Source of the DNA: an uncultured Clostridia bacterium
GTDB lineage: Bacteria; Bacillota; Clostridia; TANB77; CAG-508
DNA: 57,376 nt
Assembly: GCA_934141475.1 (NCBI GenBank)
Contig: CAKPCG010000007.1
Coordinates: 1-57,376 of the forward strand
Reading direction: 5' to 3'
The notes under the pieces: generated by a model
Databases searched by the model: none
Told to the model about the DNA's origin: nothing
The model's input: the letters and a program-made list of their open reading frames with translations, nothing else
Translations under genes and position numbers: made by a program
In this document: in pieces, positions 1-10,100 of the stretch
Layout: each line of letters opens with the position of its first letter
How positions within the stretch are numbered: the stretch's first letter is position 1

Positions 1-168
1 TTATAGCATTTTATTCGTTTTCATTGCAATGATTTTTGATAATAATTTGATTTTAACTTTTTTGAATTTAATTTTTTGAAAAAATATTTGTTATTATAAT
101 ATGCTTAACCTTGTTTGTCAAGAATATTTGTTCGACATTTTTCTGCTTTTTTTGAGATTATACAAAAA
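1..168. other. Window edge, no gene seen
   Basis: AT-rich sequence with T/A runs. I see no reading frame with a ribosome site and no RNA gene. It is probably the downstream spacer of the minus-strand module that follows. Confidence 0.5.
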
Positions 169-204
169 TAGGTTTTTACGGCAATTATATGCCATAAAAA
201 CCTA
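169..204 (-). terminator. Terminator after the first small membrane protein gene
   Basis: Hairpin with arms AGGTTTTTA-GGCA and TGCC-TAAAAACCT around a short AT loop, 11 bases downstream of the stop at 215. On the minus strand it is followed by ATTTTTG. It may work in both directions. Confidence 0.6.
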
Positions 205-214
205 TTTTATAATA

Positions 215-838
215 CTATTTATTTTCTTTGTAATAATCAGTAATTACATACCCACCATTTGAATTACTTTTTAATTCCATATTTGTTGTTCTTACTACAA
301 TAGCATTATCTCCTGAACCTGATTTTTCTTGAATTGTTACTATATATTTATCAGAAGATTTATCATATTTAGAACCTGTAATTTCTAATGTATTTTTTTC
401 TTCATTTGCAGTATTTTCTAATACATTTTGTTCATTATTTTCTTCTCTTTTATCTAAAAATGTTGCTCTTGAACGTTCAAATTCATAATTGTTCGGAAGC
501 ATAAATGCTGCTTCTGTTATTTGTAGTTCTTCTGCAAATATTTCTTGATATTTACTTTTTACTTGGTCTTGAGTAAGTTCTTTCTGTCTTTGACCACTTT
601 GTTTATTTATTTGATCAATTGTATATGCCATTTTATTTTCTGGTGTTACTTCTCCTGTTAAATAGTCTAATAGTTCTAAATTCAAATAGTGCTCTTGTAC
701 ATAATTTTCTACACTTGTATATCTTTTTCCAGTTGATGTGTTTCCATCTTTATTTTTATTTACTAATTTTGGAATTGCTATTATTAATACTACTAATATT
801 ATAATTATAGCAATCGTTATTGTTTTTTTATTTTTCAT
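215..838 (-). CDS. Membrane-anchored partner of LRR pilin-like protein, copy 1
   Basis: Unknown function, 207 aa. Residues 1-5 are basic (MKNKK), residues about 6-24 form one hydrophobic membrane segment, and the rest is a hydrophilic, probably extracellular domain beginning with the motif SVENYV-EHYL. It is a clear paralogue of the 210-aa protein at 6556-7188: both share ENYV(Q/K)EHYL, LL(D/E)YL(T/S)G, KMAY, and a C-terminal GGY-I-DYY. The start codon overlaps the 3' end of the giant LRR gene by 11 bases, and a GGGAGGAG ribosome site lies about 12 bases upstream, so the pair is translationally coupled. The constant pairing suggests an assembly, anchoring or chaperone role for the LRR protein; this is inference. 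No catalytic motif is visible. Confidence 0.75.
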   Translation of the reverse strand: MKNKKTITIAIIIILVVLIIAIPKLVNKNKDGNTSTGKRYTSVENYVQEHYLNLELLDYLTGEVTPENKMAYTIDQINKQSGQRQKELTQDQVKSKYQEIFAEELQITEAAFMLPNNYEFERSRATFLDKREENNEQNVLENTANEEKNTLEITGSKYDKSSDKYIVTIQEKSGSGDNAIVVRTTNMELKSNSNGGYVITDYYKENK

Positions 839-3800
839 TACAGTTTATAACTCCTCCCTCTAATTCAAATTCTTTGTTATTTGAATATATAAATTTCTTT
901 TGTACTTTGTCATAGAATCCGTTTTTCTCTGCTATTTTGCCTTCATATGTGTTACCTCTAATTGCAGGTACTAGATCTAAAACTAAATTATCTTCTTTAT
1001 ATACTTTAAAGTAATATATTACCATATTTGTTGTATAGTTATCTGCTGAACTTGCAAATAATTTTACATTACCCGATGTCCCATCTGTTACTGATTCTGT
1101 TAGCCAATTGCTTCCATCTACAGTTGCACTCATTGTTCCGTTTTTTACTTCTTCTGTTAATACATATGCTTGATTTTGAGTCATAGCTGATGTTGAATTT
1201 TTTGTTGTTCCATTACTTGTAAAATGTAGTTGTTTGTTTGTTGCATCTATGTAAGTTTCAAAGTTATTTTGACCTGTACTATATATGTAGTTATATGAAC
1301 TTGCAAATGATGTATTTTTTATTTTTGTTTCTATTTTGTAATTTCCTGATAATGTAATTCCTGTGTCTGCTATACCGTTATTTTTGTTTAGTACTCCTGG
1401 AGTTGTAAGTGATTTTATTGGGTCGTTTCCGTCTTCAAATGCTATTGATGCCCAGTCTGATGATGAACCTGTGTAATTTATTTGACGGATTTTTGTGCAT
1501 CCTGAGAATGCGGAAGTTCTTATTTTGGTAACTGTTTTTGGTATATTTATGTATGTGATACCTGTGCAGTCTTTAAACATATATGTTCCAATGCTGTCTA
1601 TTCCGTCCTCGAATGTTATTGTTAGTTCGTTTTCTTTTGAGTAGTACCATGGAGTATAATCACATCTTGAGCCTGAATAACCGCTATTGCTATAATTATA
1701 GCCTGTTCCTGTTCCCTTACTAAACTCTATTTCTTGCAAGTTCGAATCAGCTGTAAAGATACTATATCCATTTTTAGTTACTGTTCCAATTGATATCGGC
1801 ATCTTTAATTTTTTTAATCCTGTACAATTTGAAAATGCTCCATCTCCTATTTCATTTGTAATATTGTCATTTATTTCTAATTCATTTATTCCTGTACAAT
1901 CTTTAAAGCTTTCTGAGCTTATAGTTATTGCTCCTGTAAGTTCTAATTTTCCTGTTATTCCAATGCAACCATAAAACGCATGATAGTTTATTGTTTTTAA
2001 GCCTTTTGCATTATCTATTCCATTAATACCTGTACATCCAGAAAATGCATAATTATCCACTATATTTATATTTTCTGCATTTAATGTTCCGCTTTTTCCT
2101 TTACAATTATAGAAGGCATAGCTATTTATTCTAGTTAACTTAGGTGGCAAATCCCAATTTCCTTGCATTTTTATACAACCAGAAAATGCATATACACCTA
2201 TTTGAGTTACACTATCTGGAATTTCTACATTTTTCAACCCTGTACATTCTCTAAACATATAATTTCCGATACTATTAGTTCCGTTTTCAATAATTACCGA
2301 TAGTTCATTGTTTCTTGAATAATGCCATGGTGTATATTCGTAATCATCCGAGCCAGAACTTGAATATGAATATCCTTCTCCAGTTCCTACACTAAAATCT
2401 ATTTGATTTAGATTTTTAACATTTGAAAAAATACTTGTAGCTTTTAATGATATCGGCATCTTTAGTTTTTTTAGTCCCGTACAATTAGAAAATGCATCAC
2501 TTCCTACTTCTTTTGTCATATCATCATTTATTTCTAATTCACTTATTCCCGTACAGTTATAAAAACTTTGGATTCCAATACCTTTCACGCTGGTAAGTGC
2601 TATTTTTCCTATAATTCCTTCGCATCCCCAAAACGCATAATTATCTACGGTTATTACTTTTTCTAAATTTATTGAATTATTTATACCCGTACATCCATAA
2701 AATGCATATTGATAGATTGTTGATATACTGTCTGTATTTTCCAAATTCGAAATACCCGTACATCCGTAAAATGTATATGATGATATAGTCTCTTTATTTG
2801 CAAAACTTATATTTCCTGTAATTCCTGTACATCCATAAAATGCATATGTATTTATTTCTTTTATTCCTTCTATAGCTAGATTTCCCTTTATTCCTGAACA
2901 GTTATAAAATGAATAACTGTTAATTGTTGTCAAATTAGATGAAAAGTCCCAAATTCCCTGAATTTTTGTACAATTATAAAATGCATATGAACCTATACTA
3001 GTCAAATTTTTTAAACTTATTTTCAAATCAATATTTTTGCAATTATAAAAGGCTCCATATCCAAGTTGGTTTATACTTTCTGGTATCTCAACATTTTTCA
3101 AACCTATACAATCGTAGAACATATAATTTCCAACACTACTTACTCCATCTTCAATATTTATTGTCAATTCGTTATTTCTTGAACGATACCATGGTGTATA
3201 TTGGTAATATTCACTTCTGTAATAATTTGTGTAACTATATCCTATTCCAGTTCCTTTACTAAAGTATATTTGTGTCAATCCTGTAACATTTCCAAACACA
3301 GAATCTCCATCACTATCAACTGTCCTTAATGATATTGGCATTTTTAATTTTTTTAATCCTGTACAATTACTAAATGCATTGTATCCTATTTCATTTGTCA
3401 TACTATCGTTTATTTCTAATTCTGTTATTCCTGTACAATTATAAAAGCTATTCGAACCTATTGTTGTTACATTAGAAAGTATCAATTTTCCTGTAAGTCC
3501 TGTACATCCATTAAACGCGTTGCTACTCACTGTTTTCAAGTTTTCTGCATTCATTATATTATTAATACCTACGCAACCATAAAATGCATAATCATAAATT
3601 GTCGATATACTGTCTGTATTTTCCAAATTCGAAATACCCGTACATCCGTAAAATGTATATGATGATATAGTTTCTTTATTTGCAAAATTTATATTTCCTG
3701 TAATTCCTGTACATCCATAAAATGCATATGTATTTATTTCTTTTATTCCTTCTATAGCTAGATTTCCCTTTATTCCTGAACAGTTATAAAATGAATAACT

Positions 3801-6236
3801 GTTAATTGTTGTCAAATTAGATGAAAAGTCCCAAATTCCCTGAATTTTTGTACAATTATAAAATGCATATGAACCTATACTAGTCAAATTTTTTAAACTT
3901 ATTTTCAAATCAATATTTTTGCAATTATAAAAGGCTCCATATCCAAGTTGGTTTATACTTTCTGGTATCTCAACATTTTTCAAACCTATACAATCGTAGA
4001 ACATATAATTTCCAACACTACTTACTCCATCTTCAATATTTATTGTCAATTCGTTATTTCTTGAACGATACCATGGTGTATATTGGTAATATTCACTTCT
4101 GTAATAATTTGTGTAACTATATCCTATTCCAGTTCCTTTACTAAAGTATATTTGTGTCAATCCTGTAACATTTCCAAACACAGAATCTCCATCACTATCA
4201 ACTGTCCTTAATGATATTGGCATTTTTAATTTTTTTAATCCTGTACAATTACTAAATGCATTGTATCCTATTTCATTTGTCATACTATCGTTTATTTCTA
4301 ATTCTGTTATTCCTGTACAATTATAAAAGCTATATGACCCTATTGTTGTTACATTAGAAAGTATCAATTTTCCTGTAAGTCCTGTGCATCCATTAAAAGC
4401 TTTGCTTCCAACACTCACCAAACTTGTTGATTCCATAACCATCTCTATATTACTCTTTCCATAAAATACTTCATCACCAATATTTTTTAAATTCTTAAAA
4501 GTAATACTTCCACTATTCAAATTATTGCAGTTATAAAAAGCTCTATTTCCTATACTTTCAACTGTACTCAATCCTTCCAAACCACTACTTAAATATGTAC
4601 ATCCTGAAAAAGCACTATCACCTATACTTATAATCTTAGAAAAGGTAAATCCAGTAATCCCTGTACAATTATAAAACGCACTATTACCAATGGTTTCCGT
4701 TTCATTTAGTAATGTCATCTTTCCATTTATTGATTTACATGATTCAAAAGCACTCTCTCCAACTGTTTTTAGCTGTGTGTTTACATAACTTAAATCCATA
4801 GTTGAGCAATTTTTAAATGCAGAATATCCTATATTTTTTACATTATCTCCCAATTCTGCAACAACTAATCCAGTGCATCCCCAAAAAGCTGAATTGCCTA
4901 AACTTGTTGCTCCTATATATACTTGCGTCATTTTTGTACAACTAGCAAAGGCACACGCCCCAACTTCTTCCACACCATCTTCTATTGTTACTTTCTTTAT
5001 ACCTGTAACTTGATAAAAAGTATAATCGCCAACTTTTTTAACTCCCGCACTTACAATAACTTCCATATCATTAGATCTTGAATAATACCATGGTGAATAT
5101 TGGTATGTTGTACTACTATAATTCAAACTATCTCCATTACCTGGTGTTAATGTTACTTTATTTATTCCAGTACATCCTGAAAAAATACTATTATCTGTCA
5201 TATAATTTGCAGTAACCGGAATGCTTATTTCTTCTATTCCACTACATCCATTAAATGCATTACTTGTTATAATCTCTATGGTGTCTGGAATAACTAATTT
5301 TTTTAATTTTTTATATCCACTAAAAGCTGATGTATTTATTTTATTTACAGTTACTCCATTATAAACAGATGGAATAACCAACTCAGTAATTTGATCATTA
5401 TTATAAGCTGTTTTTCCAGCTTTTGAAAAGCCCATTAAAGTTGCTGTTCTTGATGTTGCAACCCATTCAAAATAATCTTTGCTTGTTTCATTTGTCCATC
5501 TTGCATATAGTGTCAAATTACTATTTACTGCTGTATTAAAATTGTACATATTTGTATATCCAGAATCTGTATACCATCCACCAAATGTAAATCCACTTTT
5601 TGTTGGGTCTTCTGGTTTTGTTACGTAGCTACCTTTTTTTACAGTTTGAGAAGCTACAGAGCTTCCTCCATTTGTATTAAAAGTAATTACATAAGTTACT
5701 TTTGTATCTCCTGTATTTCCTCCTGATGTATTATTTCCTCCAGACGTATTACCTCCTGTTGATGTGTTTCCTCCTGTTGATGTGTTTCCTCCTGTTGAAG
5801 TATTACCACCTGTCGAGGTATTTCCTCCACCAGTATTTCCTCCAGTACTATTATTTCCAGTTCCAGAAGATGAAACTGTTATTTCATATCCTCTATGATT
5901 TACTTTTATTGTTTTGTCACCTTCATTACATTCAATTATTTCTGAATTTGCATCTGGATATTGATTTTTTAAGTCTTCTTCAAGCAATTCTGATTGGCGT
6001 TCTAGTGTTAAATCGCTAAAATCAGTATTTGCCATATATAAAGACATCCAAGCCATTTGTACTTCTTCTTCGGCTGATGCTTGCTCTGTTTTGTTTGAGG
6101 CTTCTTTGGCCCTTCCTATAATTCCAGAGCTGCTTAATGCTGCTATTGTAACACCTGCTAAAATTATTATTACAATTATTGTTACAACTAGTGCAATTAG
6201 TGTAATTCCCTTGTTATTACTGTTTTTTCTTAACAT
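828..6236 (-). CDS. Giant BspA-type leucine-rich-repeat protein with prepilin N-terminus, copy 1
   Basis: About 1802 aa. The start at 6236 (MLRKNSNNKG) is chosen because AAAGGAGAG lies 7 bases upstream and because the predicted promoter at 6292-6320 puts the transcript start near 6285, so the longer frame beginning at 6287 cannot be used. Residues 9-35 match a type IV prepilin leader: KG|ITLIALVV followed by a hydrophobic helix, nearly identical to the pilin at 51338-51775. Residues 126-176 are a Gly/Asn/Thr/Ser linker with short repeats. Residues about 179-247 look like an InlB B-repeat (Listeria-Bacteroides repeat: ITFNTNGG, GWYTD, LTLYARW). Then follow dozens of LRR_5/BspA units (AF-NCTGI-) and a C-terminal domain of about 160 aa with a beta-rich, lectin-like look. 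Probably a pilus-displayed or surface adhesin; the function is inference. The gene contains a near-perfect internal duplication. Confidence 0.85.
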   Translation of the reverse strand: MLRKNSNNKGITLIALVVTIIVIIILAGVTIAALSSSGIIGRAKEASNKTEQASAEEEVQMAWMSLYMANTDFSDLTLERQSELLEEDLKNQYPDANSEIIECNEGDKTIKVNHRGYEITVSSSGTGNNSTGGNTGGGNTSTGGNTSTGGNTSTGGNTSTGGNTSGGNNTSGGNTGDTKVTYVITFNTNGGSSVASQTVKKGSYVTKPEDPTKSGFTFGGWYTDSGYTNMYNFNTAVNSNLTLYARWTNETSKDYFEWVATSRTATLMGFSKAGKTAYNNDQITELVIPSVYNGVTVNKINTSAFSGYKKLKKLVIPDTIEIITSNAFNGCSGIEEISIPVTANYMTDNSIFSGCTGINKVTLTPGNGDSLNYSSTTYQYSPWYYSRSNDMEVIVSAGVKKVGDYTFYQVTGIKKVTIEDGVEEVGACAFASCTKMTQVYIGATSLGNSAFWGCTGLVVAELGDNVKNIGYSAFKNCSTMDLSYVNTQLKTVGESAFESCKSINGKMTLLNETETIGNSAFYNCTGITGFTFSKIISIGDSAFSGCTYLSSGLEGLSTVESIGNRAFYNCNNLNSGSITFKNLKNIGDEVFYGKSNIEMVMESTSLVSVGSKAFNGCTGLTGKLILSNVTTIGSYSFYNCTGITELEINDSMTNEIGYNAFSNCTGLKKLKMPISLRTVDSDGDSVFGNVTGLTQIYFSKGTGIGYSYTNYYRSEYYQYTPWYRSRNNELTINIEDGVSSVGNYMFYDCIGLKNVEIPESINQLGYGAFYNCKNIDLKISLKNLTSIGSYAFYNCTKIQGIWDFSSNLTTINSYSFYNCSGIKGNLAIEGIKEINTYAFYGCTGITGNINFANKETISSYTFYGCTGISNLENTDSISTIYDYAFYGCVGINNIMNAENLKTVSSNAFNGCTGLTGKLILSNVTTIGSNSFYNCTGITELEINDSMTNEIGYNAFSNCTGLKKLKMPISLRTVDSDGDSVFGNVTGLTQIYFSKGTGIGYSYTNYYRSEYYQYTPWYRSRNNELTINIEDGVSSVGNYMFYDCIGLKNVEIPESINQLGYGAFYNCKNIDLKISLKNLTSIGSYAFYNCTKIQGIWDFSSNLTTINSYSFYNCSGIKGNLAIEGIKEINTYAFYGCTGITGNISFANKETISSYTFYGCTGISNLENTDSISTIYQYAFYGCTGINNSINLEKVITVDNYAFWGCEGIIGKIALTSVKGIGIQSFYNCTGISELEINDDMTKEVGSDAFSNCTGLKKLKMPISLKATSIFSNVKNLNQIDFSVGTGEGYSYSSSGSDDYEYTPWHYSRNNELSVIIENGTNSIGNYMFRECTGLKNVEIPDSVTQIGVYAFSGCIKMQGNWDLPPKLTRINSYAFYNCKGKSGTLNAENINIVDNYAFSGCTGINGIDNAKGLKTINYHAFYGCIGITGKLELTGAITISSESFKDCTGINELEINDNITNEIGDGAFSNCTGLKKLKMPISIGTVTKNGYSIFTADSNLQEIEFSKGTGTGYNYSNSGYSGSRCDYTPWYYSKENELTITFEDGIDSIGTYMFKDCTGITYINIPKTVTKIRTSAFSGCTKIRQINYTGSSSDWASIAFEDGNDPIKSLTTPGVLNKNNGIADTGITLSGNYKIETKIKNTSFASSYNYIYSTGQNNFETYIDATNKQLHFTSNGTTKNSTSAMTQNQAYVLTEEVKNGTMSATVDGSNWLTESVTDGTSGNVKLFASSADNYTTNMVIYYFKVYKEDNLVLDLVPAIRGNTYEGKIAEKNGFYDKVQKKFIYSNNKEFELEGGVINCNEK
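2719..3517. repeat. Intragenic tandem duplication, unit A (882-bp offset)
   Basis: This stretch recurs at 3601-4399 with a constant offset of 882 bases (294 codons) and only scattered differences. It encodes the same block of LRR units, including the TPWYRSRNNELTIN segment. The offset is a multiple of three, so the frame is kept. Confidence 0.9.
3601..4399. repeat. Intragenic tandem duplication, unit B
   Basis: Second copy of the block at 2719-3517. The near identity at synonymous sites points to a recent duplication or to gene conversion within the LRR array. Confidence 0.9.
5750..5830. repeat. 18-bp minisatellite in the Gly/Thr linker
   Basis: About four to five in-frame copies of an 18-base unit (plus strand CCTCCTGTTGATGTGTTT and variants) encode the GGNTST repeats between the pilin-like stalk and the InlB-type domain. 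Slippage here would change linker length without breaking the frame. Confidence 0.8.
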
Positions 6237-6291
6237 AGTTTCTCTCCTTTTTTTCTTTTTGTTTATGTACTTTTTGTACAATTTCATTTTC

Positions 6292-6320
6292 AGTATAGCA
6301 TAAGGTTATTTTTTGTTCAA
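6292..6320 (-). promoter_or_regulatory. Promoter of the first LRR module
   Basis: Minus strand: -35 TTGAAC (6315-6320), 17-base spacer, extended -10 TGC-TATACT (6292-6297). The predicted transcript starts near 6285, and a TGTAC-TTTTT-GTACA hairpin (6266-6280) falls in the leader just upstream of the ribosome site. Confidence 0.65.
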
Positions 6321-6329
6321 GACTTTTTT

Positions 6330-6366
6330 ACGACAAAATCATATTTTTATTTTATGATTTTGTCGT
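6330..6366. promoter_or_regulatory. Perfect 14-bp inverted repeat upstream of promoter
   Basis: Arms ACGACAAAATCATA (6330-6343) and TATGATTTTGTCGT (6353-6366) around a 9-base loop, starting about 10 bases upstream of the -35 box of the first LRR module. No U-run follows it on the minus strand, so an operator is more likely than a terminator. Confidence 0.55.
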
Positions 6367-6502
6367 ATGTTATTTTTACATAATTATTAATGTATACAGT
6401 AAAATAAGGTTTTTTTTACTATTTTTTAAAGCATAAATTTACATTTAAATTGCCATATATTTACAGCTTTATATATTAAAAAATATTTATAAATAAATAA
6501 AA

Positions 6503-6540
6503 AATTAGAGTAGAAAAATTAATACTTTTTCACTCTAATT
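6503..6540 (-). terminator. Terminator after second small membrane protein gene
   Basis: Arms AATTAGAGT and ACTCTAATT, followed on the minus strand by TTTTTTATT. It lies 16 bases downstream of the stop at 6556 and separates the two tandem modules. Confidence 0.7.
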
Positions 6541-6555
6541 CTTATCTAATTTGTT

Positions 6556-7188
6556 TTATTTTTTTATGTCTCTATAGTAATCAATTATACTATATCCACC
6601 TTTTCCATTATCTTTTAATTCCATTTTTGATGTTTTTATTAAAATTGCATCACTATCTTCGCTTGACTTTTCATCAATTGTAACTATGTATTTGTCCTCT
6701 TGTTTATTGTATTCTGTTCCTGTTATTACTAAAACATTTTTCTGTCCTTCATCAGAACTTTCTGCTGTTTTTTGTTCTTTTGGTTGTTGCTCGTTTTCAT
6801 CTTTATATAAAAATGTTCCTCTTGTCTGCTCATATTCATAACTATTTGATAATAAGAATACTGCCTCTGTTATTTGAAGATCTTCACCAAATATTTCTGA
6901 ATATTTTTCTTTTAATTGATCTTTTGTTACCTCTTTTTGTATTTGACCTGCCTGCGAATTTATTTTATCTATTGCATATGCCATTTTCTTTTCGTTTGTT
7001 ACATTTCCAGATAAATATTCTAGCAATTCTTGGTCTAAATAATGTTCTTTTACATAATTTTCTACATTATCACCTTGTTTTGTTCCCGCTACTTTTTCTG
7101 TAGTTCCCTTTTTAGCAATTCTAGGAATTACAATTAATAATATTACTACAATTAATGCTATTACAATTATCAATTTTTTATTTTTCAT
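6556..7188 (-). CDS. Membrane-anchored partner of LRR pilin-like protein, copy 2
   Basis: 210 aa, unknown function. MKNKK followed by a single hydrophobic segment (residues about 6-23), then a charged domain. It is paralogous to the 207-aa protein at 215-838: ENYVKEHYL, LLEYLSG, KMAYAIDKIN, ITEAVFLL, and a GGYSIIDYY tail. Like its paralogue, it starts inside the end of the upstream LRR gene (11-base overlap), with a GGAGGAG site upstream. It probably works with that LRR protein at the cell surface; this is inference from the conserved pairing. Confidence 0.75.
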   Translation of the reverse strand: MKNKKLIIVIALIVVILLIVIPRIAKKGTTEKVAGTKQGDNVENYVKEHYLDQELLEYLSGNVTNEKKMAYAIDKINSQAGQIQKEVTKDQLKEKYSEIFGEDLQITEAVFLLSNSYEYEQTRGTFLYKDENEQQPKEQKTAESSDEGQKNVLVITGTEYNKQEDKYIVTIDEKSSEDSDAILIKTSKMELKDNGKGGYSIIDYYRDIKK

Positions 7189-10100
7189 TGCAAACTATTG
7201 CTCCTCCTTCTAATCCAAATTCTTTATTATTTGAATATATAAATTTCTTTTGTACTTTATCATAGAATCCATTTTGCTCTGCTGTTTTTCCTTCATATTC
7301 ATTGCCTCTAATTACTGGTACTAAATCTAAAACTAAATTTCCTTCTTTATATAACTTAAAGTAATATATTATCATGTTTGTTGTATAGTTATCTGATGAG
7401 CTTGCAAATAATTTTAATGAACCTGACGTTGCAGATGTTGTATTTCCTGTTATCCAAGTAGCTCCATCCACAGTAGCTTTCATTGTTCCATTATCTACTT
7501 CTTCTGTTACAACATATGCTTGATTTTGTGCCATTGTATTTGTTGAATTTAGGGCTGTACTGTTATTCGTAAAATGTAGTTGTTTATTTGCTGCATCTAT
7601 ATATGTTTCAAAACTATTGCTTCCAGTACTATATATGTAATTATATGAATTTGAATAAGATACATTTTTTATTTTTGTTTCTATTTTATAGTTTCCAGAT
7701 AAAGTTATTCCTGTATCTGCTAGTCCATAGTTATTATTTAATACTCCCGGTGTTGTTAAATTCTTTATGTTATCATTGTTTGTACCAAATTGAATATTTG
7801 ACCAGTCTGATGCTTCACCTTCGTATTTTATCATTCTTATTCCTGTACATCCTGAAAATGCTGAGTTTCCTACTTTTGTTATTGATTTTGGTATATTTAG
7901 ATAGCTTAGTCTTGTACAGTCTTGGAATGTTGAAGCTCCTATGTCGTCTATTCCTGATTCAAATGTTACTGTTATTTCGTTATTTCTTGAATAGTACCAT
8001 GGGGTGTATTGATAGCTTGAACTGTAGTTGTAACCTGTTCCTGTTCCTCTTGTGAAGTAGATTTCTTTTAGGTTTACTACGCCTTTGAAAGCTGGGTAAC
8101 TTGTATTATATACTGCGTTTAATGAAATTGGCATTGTTATCTTGTTAAGTTCTGTACAATTTTGGAATGTATATTGACTTAAACTTGTTACCCCTTCAGA
8201 TATATTCACTTCTGTTATCTTTGAACAACCATTAAAAGCATATGAACCTATTGATGTTATATTTGTTAAATTTATACTTCCTGTTATTCCTGTACATCCT
8301 GAAAAACTACTTGCTCCTAATGTTCTTATTCCAGTTAAGTTTACATTTCCTGTTATTCCTGTACATTGATAAAATGCATTATCTCCTATTGATGTTAAAT
8401 TATTTAAATTTATTTCACCTGTTCTTGCATAACAATTGTAGAATGTTTTTTCTCCAATTGATGTTAAACTTGATGATAAATTCCAGTTTCCTTTCATTTT
8501 ATTACAATTATAAAATGCTTGTGAACCTATACTTGTTACATTACTTAAGTCTACTTCTGATTCTAAACTTGAGCATCCATAAAAGGCAGAACGTCCTATT
8601 GACGTTACTTTATTTGGTACTTCTAAATTTACTACTGTGTTACAATTATAAAATGCATAATCTCCTATTGCCGTTATTGTACTTGGTAATACTACTTGTT
8701 CAATTCCACTACAATCACTAAAAGTATTATTTCCTATTCGAGTTACTCCATCTTCTATTGTTATTATAGGTTTATTCTCTCTTGAAAAATACCATGGTGT
8801 ACATCCAGAATTATAATTATATCCTAAACCTGTTCCTTTACTTAAAATTACCTCCCTTAAATTTGTTACTCCTGAAAATGCATAACTATTATAACGCTCT
8901 GAATCTAATGATATTGGCATTTTTATCTTCTTCAATTTTGTACAATTACCAAATACTGGTCCATCAAGTTTGGTAACATTATCTCCTATTTCTATTTCTG
9001 TTATACCACTACATCCATAGAATGCTAAAGCTCCAATTTTTTTTACACTATTTCCTATCTTAACCTTATTTATTGAGATACACGCCCAAAATATTTTCTC
9101 GGAAATATTTTCCATATTATCTATTCTTATTTCTCCTGTTATTCCTGTACAACCATAAAATGCACTTTCTCCTATTGTTGTTATATTGCTTAAATTTATA
9201 TCTCCTGTTCTTGCTGAACATCCACAAAATGCTCTATATGGTATTTGGATCAATTCAGGCGAAATGTTCCAATTTCCTTTCATTTTTTTACAATTGTAGA
9301 ACGATTCTGCTCCTATTGAAGTTAAATTACTTATGTCTATTTCTGATTCTATGTTTGAACAATTATAAAATGCCGATGCTCCTATTGTTTTTACCGTACT
9401 TGGTAGTGTTAATGTTGTCAATCCAGTACATTCTCTAAACATACTATCTCCTATCGAGGTTATTCCCTCTTCAAGTATTACTGTTATTAAATTATTTTTT
9501 GAATAATCCCATGGTGTTGAAGATGATGATGAATACTTATACCCTATTCCTGTCCCTTTACTAAATATTATTTCTGTTATATTTTCATCTCCCTTAAACG
9601 CCGTAGTTCCATAATAATTATAGCTACTATTGTATCCTTCTGAATCCAATGATATTGGCATTTTTATTTTCTTCAATTTTGTACAATTACCAAATACTGG
9701 TCCATCAAGTTTCTTCACATTATCTCCAATTTCAACTTCTGTTAAACCACTACATCCATAAAATGCTAAACCACTTAATGTAGCATCACTGCTTCCCTTT
9801 AAAACAACTTTAGTTATGCCTGTACATCCAAAAAACGCACTACTTCCAACACTCTCAATACTCTCCGTCTCAATACTACCAACAATCCCAGTTCTTCCAC
9901 TAAAAGCACCGCTTCCAATGCTCCTTACCTTATTTAAACTAATAGAGCCCTTCAAATTATTACATCCATTAAAAGCACTACTACCTATAGTCTCCACAGT
10001 ACTCAAGCTCTCAACACCAGAAGTCAAATAAGAACATCCAGAAAATGCAGAATCACCAATATTTACAATCTTAGTAAATGAAAAGCCAGTTATACCTGTA

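Noticed and set aside
5750..5830. CRISPR-like array
   Set aside because: The repeats are 18 bases, contiguous, in frame and encode a Gly/Thr linker; there are no spacers.
6330..6366. Rho-independent terminator
   Set aside because: No U-run follows on either strand close enough, and a better terminator for the upstream gene exists at 6503-6540.
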